19,338 nucleotides of DNA from JBAXTE01 sp964653595. Its GTDB lineage: Bacteria; Bacteroidota; Bacteroidia; Bacteroidales; WCHB1-69. Position 1 is the stretch's first letter, and each line of letters begins with the position of its first letter. This document shows positions 15,586 to 19,338 of the stretch, in pieces. The DNA lies in NCBI GenBank assembly GCA_964653595.1, contig CAZZHH010000058.1:1-19338 (forward strand). The letters run 5' to 3'. Made by a program: the position numbers and the translations under genes. The notes below the pieces were generated by a model. The model saw nothing but the letters and a program-made list of their open reading frames with translations. It was not told where the DNA came from and did no database searches.

Positions 15586-16138
15586 AACAGTATTTCTTTA
15601 CAAAATATTCAAGTCCGCCTTTATAACCGATTCCCATTGCTTCAAATTTCCATTCTCCATTTCGTTTATAAAGCCTGCCAAATTCAACAGCGGTTTCAAC
15701 TGAAAAATCTTCATCCAGTTCATATTTTGCAATTTCTTCATTTGTTTGGGCATTGTAAATTCTAATAAATGAATTCCTCACTTGCCCGAAATTCTGTTTC
15801 CGATTTTCATAATCGTGAATGGTTACAGTGAATATTATTTCCTGTATTTTTGAGTCAACTCTTGAAAGGTCGACTGTTAAAGTTTCATCATCACCATCAC
15901 TGTTTCCTCCCGTTAAATCATCGCCAGATGATTCTACCGAATTGTCGGGTGATTTTTGATTGTTATAAAAAACGAAAAACTCGTCTTTGGGAATTTTTTT
16001 GTTTTCACCTAGCATAAATGCAGATGCATCCAAGTCAAAGTCAAAACCTGTACCTTCGTTTGGGTCCCATCCCAAACCGACACCTACTTTTGATAAGCCA
16101 ATTTCGATGCGTTGTCCTTTTGTCAAATTGATAGCCAT
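15584..16138 (-). CDS. terD: TerD/TerE family Ca2+-binding stress protein (first gene of the Ter island)
   Basis: A 184-residue canonical TerD protein: GLGWDPN (21-27), DFDLDAS (33-39), SGDDLTGGNSDGDDE (71-85), YENRKQNFGQVRNSFIRIY and LYKRNGEWKFEAMGIG. The acidic residues in the first two clusters are the expected Ca2+ ligands. No signal peptide or membrane segment is present. It is the promoter-proximal gene of the Ter island, with 287 bases between its ATG and boundary element B, so it should be the most reliably expressed member. Together with the copy at 13656-14210 it represents the basic TerD form; the other three paralogues are diverged. Confidence 0.93.
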   Translation of the reverse strand: MAINLTKGQRIEIGLSKVGVGLGWDPNEGTGFDFDLDASAFMLGENKKIPKDEFFVFYNNQKSPDNSVESSGDDLTGGNSDGDDETLTVDLSRVDSKIQEIIFTVTIHDYENRKQNFGQVRNSFIRIYNAQTNEEIAKYELDEDFSVETAVEFGRLYKRNGEWKFEAMGIGYKGGLEYFVKKYC

Positions 16139-16425
16139 GAAATTTTATTTTAATTAGTTAAACAAACCGTGAAATTACTAATATTTTGTTCAATGGAAGT
16201 CTTTGGTGCGTAGGAAAGATTTGGCTCTTTGACTTTTGCGAAGCGTTGGCTTGTGTGTCGGGCAAAAGGCAATGTGCCAAATGTGTGTCGGGTTTTCGCT
16301 TTTCTTTCTTGTGGGTCGGCAAAAAACTAAATCTTTTTCCTGTCATTGTCATTTCATTATTTTTATTCTCAAACCATCATTCTCTGTCATTTTCGTTGTC
16401 GCTGTCTTTTTCTTCGCCTTGTTGG
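16139..16425. other. Upstream region of the Ter island
   Basis: Contains no credible gene and should hold the Ter island promoter. A clear TAnnTTTG box is not visible. The nearest candidate on the minus strand is TTG, then 20 bases, then a site ending GTTTG about 30 bases before the ATG, which is a poor match. The middle carries words that look repeated: TGTGTGTCGGG occurs twice (16252-16262 and 16281-16291). AAAAACTAAATCTTTT (16322-16337) and CTCAAACCAT (16369-16378) recur in inverted orientation beside element A (3253-3268 and 3204-3213). Confidence 0.5.
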
Positions 16426-16570
16426 TAACGGTTTGGCGGTATGTTTTTGTTGCCGATTTCGAAGCACTGTCTTGTCAAGTTACACGAAAGTTTATTAGAT
16501 GCAGAAACGCTGAAATACCCACTATCTCGGCAATAAAATATACCGCCTGTTACAAACTGGCGTTCTTTCA
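16426..16570 (+). repeat. Boundary element B (imperfect palindrome, attC-like)
   Basis: Nearly the same as element A in both arms: left TAACGG, GGCGGTATGTTTTTGTTGCCGA; right TCGGCAATAAAATATACCGC and a GTTAC terminus at 16549-16553, then AAACTGGCGTTCTT. The asymmetric centre starts TTTCGAAGCAC, so orientation is the same as in A, C and D. It begins three bases beyond the stop codon of the MvaI/BcnI-type endonuclease gene. The central 60 bases differ from A far more than the arms do, suggesting selection on the paired ends. Confidence 0.82.
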
Positions 16571-16573
16571 TGT

Positions 16574-17359
16574 CTAAACAATCACAGTTACTTTTTCATA
16601 TAAGTCTGGCAAACAATTTTGTCTCATTCTGAATTTTGTTCCATGATTATGACCTGTCCTTGCGTCAAAGTCCACAAGAATATTGCCTTTTTCTAACGCT
16701 TTTAAAAATCCTTCAAAGTTGAATTTCTGAAGCATTAGAACTTTTGTATAATGGTAAAATTCTTTTCCGTTTTCCTTTTTAGTTTCTGCTTGGACGTAAA
16801 AACAATTTAATAATTTTGTTCCGGCTTTATTCGATAAATCATCGAAACCCCAATATGGTTGTGGGTTTAATTCCTTTATCCCTATGTTTTTTTGAACTTT
16901 TTTCAACCAATTTGCATGCTTGTCTGAAACCTTTTTTGCGTTAAATGAAATAAGGACTTTCTTTTCTTTACGGTCAATTTTAACCATAAATCCACGGTCA
17001 CTTGGAGAATTGCCATGAATTGTTTGTCTAAAAGACATTTCTGTTGTTGGATATTTTTTCCCAGCTTCTTTATGTTTCCAACCGTACATTGGTAAAAGCA
17101 TTTGAGGAACAAATCCAATTGCCCTTGGTGAAGGCTCTATATGGAATAATGTTGTTAAAGAAGTGGTATTAATTCTTTGTGATTTTAATTCCCATTCTGC
17201 CGCATTTGGTATTGGTAAATTGTTTTCTGCAATTCCCAGTAAGTCTTCTAGTGTATTTCCAATTCCACCTTGATTTCCATGTCTTCTGTTTTCAATCCAG
17301 CCTTTGGCTGCAATTTTCTTTAATTCAGCAATTAACTGAGGTTTTGTATATATTTTCAT
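16574..17359 (-). CDS. Type II restriction endonuclease, MvaI/BcnI family
   Basis: A 261-residue nuclease of the MvaI/BcnI family, monomeric enzymes that cut short sites such as CCWGG or CCSGG. The conserved start of the domain is present: GNQGGIGNTLEDLLGIAENN (28-47), then EWELKSQR (55-62) with the E57-x-K59 catalytic pair, and TTLFHIEPSPRA. In MvaI an aspartate (D50, from memory) stands five residues before the glutamate of ExK; here that position is N52. TGHNHGTKFRMR near the end is also typical. The ATG overlaps the methyltransferase stop by four bases, so both come from one message with the protective enzyme first. The recognition site is not determined. Confidence 0.88.
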   Translation of the reverse strand: MKIYTKPQLIAELKKIAAKGWIENRRHGNQGGIGNTLEDLLGIAENNLPIPNAAEWELKSQRINTTSLTTLFHIEPSPRAIGFVPQMLLPMYGWKHKEAGKKYPTTEMSFRQTIHGNSPSDRGFMVKIDRKEKKVLISFNAKKVSDKHANWLKKVQKNIGIKELNPQPYWGFDDLSNKAGTKLLNCFYVQAETKKENGKEFYHYTKVLMLQKFNFEGFLKALEKGNILVDFDARTGHNHGTKFRMRQNCLPDLYEKVTVIV

Positions 17360-18141
17360 TCTGCGTCTTGAAATAAAGTTAATGGTCTAATTCGCAATAG
17401 CTCGCTTTGTTTTTTATTTTTTTCAATTCTTTTTTCTGACATTTCACAATAGTCAGGAGATAATTCAATACCAATGAAATGTCTTTTTAATCCCATTGCG
17501 ACTATTGCCGTTGTTCCACTTCCCATAAAAGGGTCTAAAACAATTTTTGCTTTTGTTGAAGAAATAATTCTATCAATTAAGGCAACTGGAAAAGGTGCAG
17601 GGTGCTCATTTTTCATTTCTTGAGTAAATTCCCAAACATCACCAAAGGCGTTAGCCTTTGGTGCTAATTTAAAGTCAGATTTTGGAATTAGATAAATTAC
17701 TTCGTAAGTTGGCAAAAAGTAACCGGGATTAAAGTTAATTCCGCCTTTTCTACGCCAAATAATTATTTGTCTTACTGGCAAATCTCTAATAATATCTTTT
17801 CGGTCTTGAATAAGTCCGTCTTGTACTCGCCACTTATGATTGTAAAAAATTGCTCCATCATCTTTTAAAAGACGATACATTTCGGTCAAACAGTTGAATT
17901 GCCATTCTGCGTATTCGTCATTGGGAATATTGTCGCTGTAATGACTATATCCGTTTTGCAATGCGTTTCCTGCCCATTTCCCACTTTTTGTGTTTTCTTT
18001 CATTCCGTTACCGGTAGAATTTTTCAAATTGTATGGTGGTGAAGTAACAACTAAATCCAAACATTTGTCTGGCATTTTTCTCATTACGTCCAAGCAGTCT
18101 CCGCAAATTATTTTATCTAAATATTTTTCTTCAAAATTCAT
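17356..18141 (-). CDS. DNA methyltransferase, beta class (N4-cytosine or N6-adenine)
   Basis: A 261-residue S-adenosylmethionine-dependent DNA methyltransferase. Catalytic motif IV is TSPPY (33-37) near the N-terminus, and the cofactor motif DPFMGSGTT (203-211) is near the C-terminus: the order of the beta class. SPPY is the form usual for N4-cytosine enzymes, which agrees with an MvaI/BcnI-type partner acting on C/G-rich sites, but some adenine enzymes also carry it. It is the first gene of the second restriction-modification operon. The first gene has 87 bases upstream before element C, with a candidate -7 box. No separate controller gene is present in this pair. Confidence 0.92.
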   Translation of the reverse strand: MNFEEKYLDKIICGDCLDVMRKMPDKCLDLVVTSPPYNLKNSTGNGMKENTKSGKWAGNALQNGYSHYSDNIPNDEYAEWQFNCLTEMYRLLKDDGAIFYNHKWRVQDGLIQDRKDIIRDLPVRQIIIWRRKGGINFNPGYFLPTYEVIYLIPKSDFKLAPKANAFGDVWEFTQEMKNEHPAPFPVALIDRIISSTKAKIVLDPFMGSGTTAIVAMGLKRHFIGIELSPDYCEMSEKRIEKNKKQSELLRIRPLTLFQDAE

Positions 18142-18163
18142 TTAATCTACTTTCTATTTGAGA

Positions 18164-18171
18164 CAAAATTA
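18164..18171 (-). promoter_or_regulatory. Bacteroidota-type -7 box for the second restriction-modification operon
   Basis: Reads TAATTTTG on the minus strand, a full match to TAnnTTTG, 22 bases before the methyltransferase ATG. This predicts a leader of roughly 15 bases. The -33 TTTG is not evident. Confidence 0.45.
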
Positions 18172-18228
18172 GTCATTTTTTCTGTAACTGTGATTATTAG
18201 TGGCACTGTCTTTTTCTACGCTTGTTTG

Positions 18229-18360
18229 TAACGTTTTGGCGCTTGGCGCAGTGGCGGATTTCGGAGCACAAAACTGTCAATACACCACAAAAGTTGATGC
18301 GAGGTAGAATGTTCAATTAACCACGTCACCCGCCATTGAGCCAAACGCCTGTTATGCCAC
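18229..18360 (+). repeat. Boundary element C (imperfect palindrome, attC-like)
   Basis: The left arm TAACG...GGCGCTTGGCGCAGTGGCGG pairs with the right arm; the complement of the right arm reads GGCGTTTGGCTCAATGGCGG, 17 of 20 positions agreeing. The right terminus is GTTATGCC at 18351-18358. The centre begins TTTCGGAGCAC and later has ACTGTCAA, like A and B. The first 54 bases are identical to element D (19285-19338). It starts seven bases beyond the stop codon of the ExbD-like gene. Confidence 0.82.
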
Positions 18361-18367
18361 GTATTTT

Positions 18368-19264
18368 TCATTCTTTAAGTCTAAATGGATAAATTTCTCT
18401 TATTTCTTTCTGTTCATCTTCATTCAGCTCATTGTAGGACTTATTAAATTTCTCTTTCGCTAATTTAACTCGTAAGTCATTATAAACAGACTTGATTGTT
18501 TCTTGAACTTTTACATAAAAGTCGTAAGAAGTTCCTTTGTCTGCTTGAAATTGAATTTGATGATTTGACTTGTTTGTCTGAATGAAGTCAACCAATTTCT
18601 TTTCTAATTCTTCTTGGGTAATTGTCTTACCATTCAGAATGATTTGATTTTTGTCAGTCGTTGAAATTGTCATTACTTCATAAGAACTAAAGTCTTTATT
18701 GTCAGTCGGCAATAACTGTCTTTCAAGTCCAATCACTGTGTTTGCAGTATAGGCGATTGTCAGTAGGGCAACGGCTCTATAATAAGGTTCATCAAAGTCT
18801 GAAGGAATTAAAACACTTGTAATAGCCTTTGCAATGTTTGAAGGTGAAACTTCGTCATTAGCTGCTTGTTGAATTGCAACTGTCATTCGGCTATACATTG
18901 AATTGGCAATAGCGGTTGAGTCAAGCCGTTTAAGTTCTTCAAGGCAGTCAACAGAATAAAACTTGTTTGGTGTCAATTTATAAATATTATCAAATCTGTT
19001 ATAGTCTATTGTTGCAGGAATGTCGTTGAGCTTCACGATTTCTTGATAGAATTCAAAATACGATTGTCCTGATGAAGATTTTAAGGATTTACTTTCAATC
19101 AAATATTTTTCAAGCAAGTCAAGTTCTTTATTGATGTCAACTTGTTGTTCTCCGTAGCTTTTTGTTAAACAGAAAAGAAGGATTGATTCAATTTCGTTGC
19201 TTTTTGTCTGTCCAAAGGAACTGAATGAAAAAAATATTAACGCTATGGGTATGATGTGTCTCAT
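18368..19264 (-). CDS. Exported protein with unknown N-terminal domain and ExbD-like C-terminal domain
   Basis: I chose the ATG at 19264 because it places a signal peptide (residues 1-19, hydrophobic IIPIALIFFSF, ending SFGQ) at the start; upstream codons run into element D. Residues 20-195 are helical and not recognised. Residues 197-298 resemble the periplasmic part of Bacteroidota ExbD/TolR proteins: LNGKTITQEELEKKLVDFI, ADKGTSYDFYVKV, YNDLRVKLAKEKF, LNEDEQKEIREIYP. ExbD normally has an N-terminal membrane helix with an essential aspartate, which is missing here. The protein is probably a free or exported periplasmic protein that borrowed this fold, perhaps to bind peptidoglycan or a motor complex. 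It stands alone between elements C and D, with only 20 bases before its start and no visible promoter. Confidence 0.75.
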   Translation of the reverse strand: MRHIIPIALIFFSFSSFGQTKSNEIESILLFCLTKSYGEQQVDINKELDLLEKYLIESKSLKSSSGQSYFEFYQEIVKLNDIPATIDYNRFDNIYKLTPNKFYSVDCLEELKRLDSTAIANSMYSRMTVAIQQAANDEVSPSNIAKAITSVLIPSDFDEPYYRAVALLTIAYTANTVIGLERQLLPTDNKDFSSYEVMTISTTDKNQIILNGKTITQEELEKKLVDFIQTNKSNHQIQFQADKGTSYDFYVKVQETIKSVYNDLRVKLAKEKFNKSYNELNEDEQKEIREIYPFRLKE

Positions 19265-19284
19265 TGTCGTTTTAATATGTGGCA

Positions 19285-19338
19285 TAACGTTTTGGCGCTT
19301 GGCGCAGTGGCGGATTTCGGAGCACAAAACTGTCAATA
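19285..19338 (+). repeat. Boundary element D (left part, cut by window end)
   Basis: All 54 bases are identical to the left part of element C (18229-18282), from TAACG through the GGCGCTTGGCGCAGTGGCGG arm into TTTCGGAGCAC and CTGTCAATA. The preceding GGCATAACG mirrors the CGTTATGCC-type end of element C. The right arm is beyond the window. Confidence 0.85.

Noticed and set aside
16158..16577. Several open frames on both strands in the gap before the Ter island
   Set aside because: They overlap each other and element B, have no ribosome-binding site and show low-complexity Phe/Ser or Lys-rich composition typical of non-coding A/T-rich DNA.
19265..19336. Extending the ExbD-like gene upstream to 19336
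   Set aside because: The extra 24 codons lie mainly in element D and would bury the signal peptide inside the protein.
3053..19338. Reading elements A-D as a CRISPR array
   Set aside because: Units are about 135 bp, separated by 1-13 kb of genes, and no cas genes are present.
3053..19338. Calling the elements true integron attC sites
   Set aside because: The palindromic architecture fits, but the termini (GTTACCA, GTTACAA, GTTATGC) do not match GTTRRRY and no integron integrase is in view, so only attC-like is used.

Overview
The window reads as accessory chromosome from a low-GC member of the Bacteroidota. The signs are A/T-rich genes, few Shine-Dalgarno sites, -7 boxes of the TAnnTTTG type before two operons, an ExbD-like C-terminus of the kind I associate with this phylum, and a tellurite/stress (Ter) gene set. 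No species is claimed. Every protein gene lies on the minus strand, so transcription runs from high to low coordinates.

Layout from low to high coordinate. 1-50 is the 3' end of a group II intron on the plus strand (end of domain V plus domain VI). 56-2950 is a three-gene restriction-modification operon: XRE-type regulator, D12-class adenine methyltransferase and AlwI/BstNBI-type endonuclease, joined by 4- and 8-base overlaps. 3053-3190 is boundary element A. 3371-16138 is a 12.8 kb Ter island. In transcription order it holds five TerD-domain genes, a TerY vWA protein, a hairpin-rich gap, a bacterial PH-domain membrane protein, a second TerY with a broken metal site, a small YggT-like membrane protein, a TerY with a C-terminal cysteine-rich domain, a PP2C phosphatase, a protein kinase, a TerB-like acidic protein and a PMCA-type Ca2+ ATPase. 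16426-16570 is boundary element B. 16574-18141 is a second restriction-modification pair, an N4C/N6A methyltransferase and an MvaI/BcnI-type endonuclease. 18229-18360 is boundary element C. 18368-19264 is a secreted protein ending in an ExbD-like domain. 19285-19338 is the start of boundary element D, cut by the window end.

The Ter island looks like one signalling machine. The TerD paralogues carry the acidic clusters used for Ca2+ binding. The vWA, PP2C and kinase genes form the set known as the TerY-P triad. The PH, YggT-like and ATPase genes place it at the membrane. No TerC gene is visible, and the Ca2+ pump sits where a membrane partner would be expected.

The most unusual feature is the set of boundary elements: imperfect palindromes of about 135 bp, all in the same orientation, each placed between two gene modules. 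B and C begin 3 to 7 bases after the stop codon of the preceding gene. The arrangement resembles an integron-like cassette array carrying defence and stress modules, but no integrase is in view and the termini do not match the classical attC consensus.
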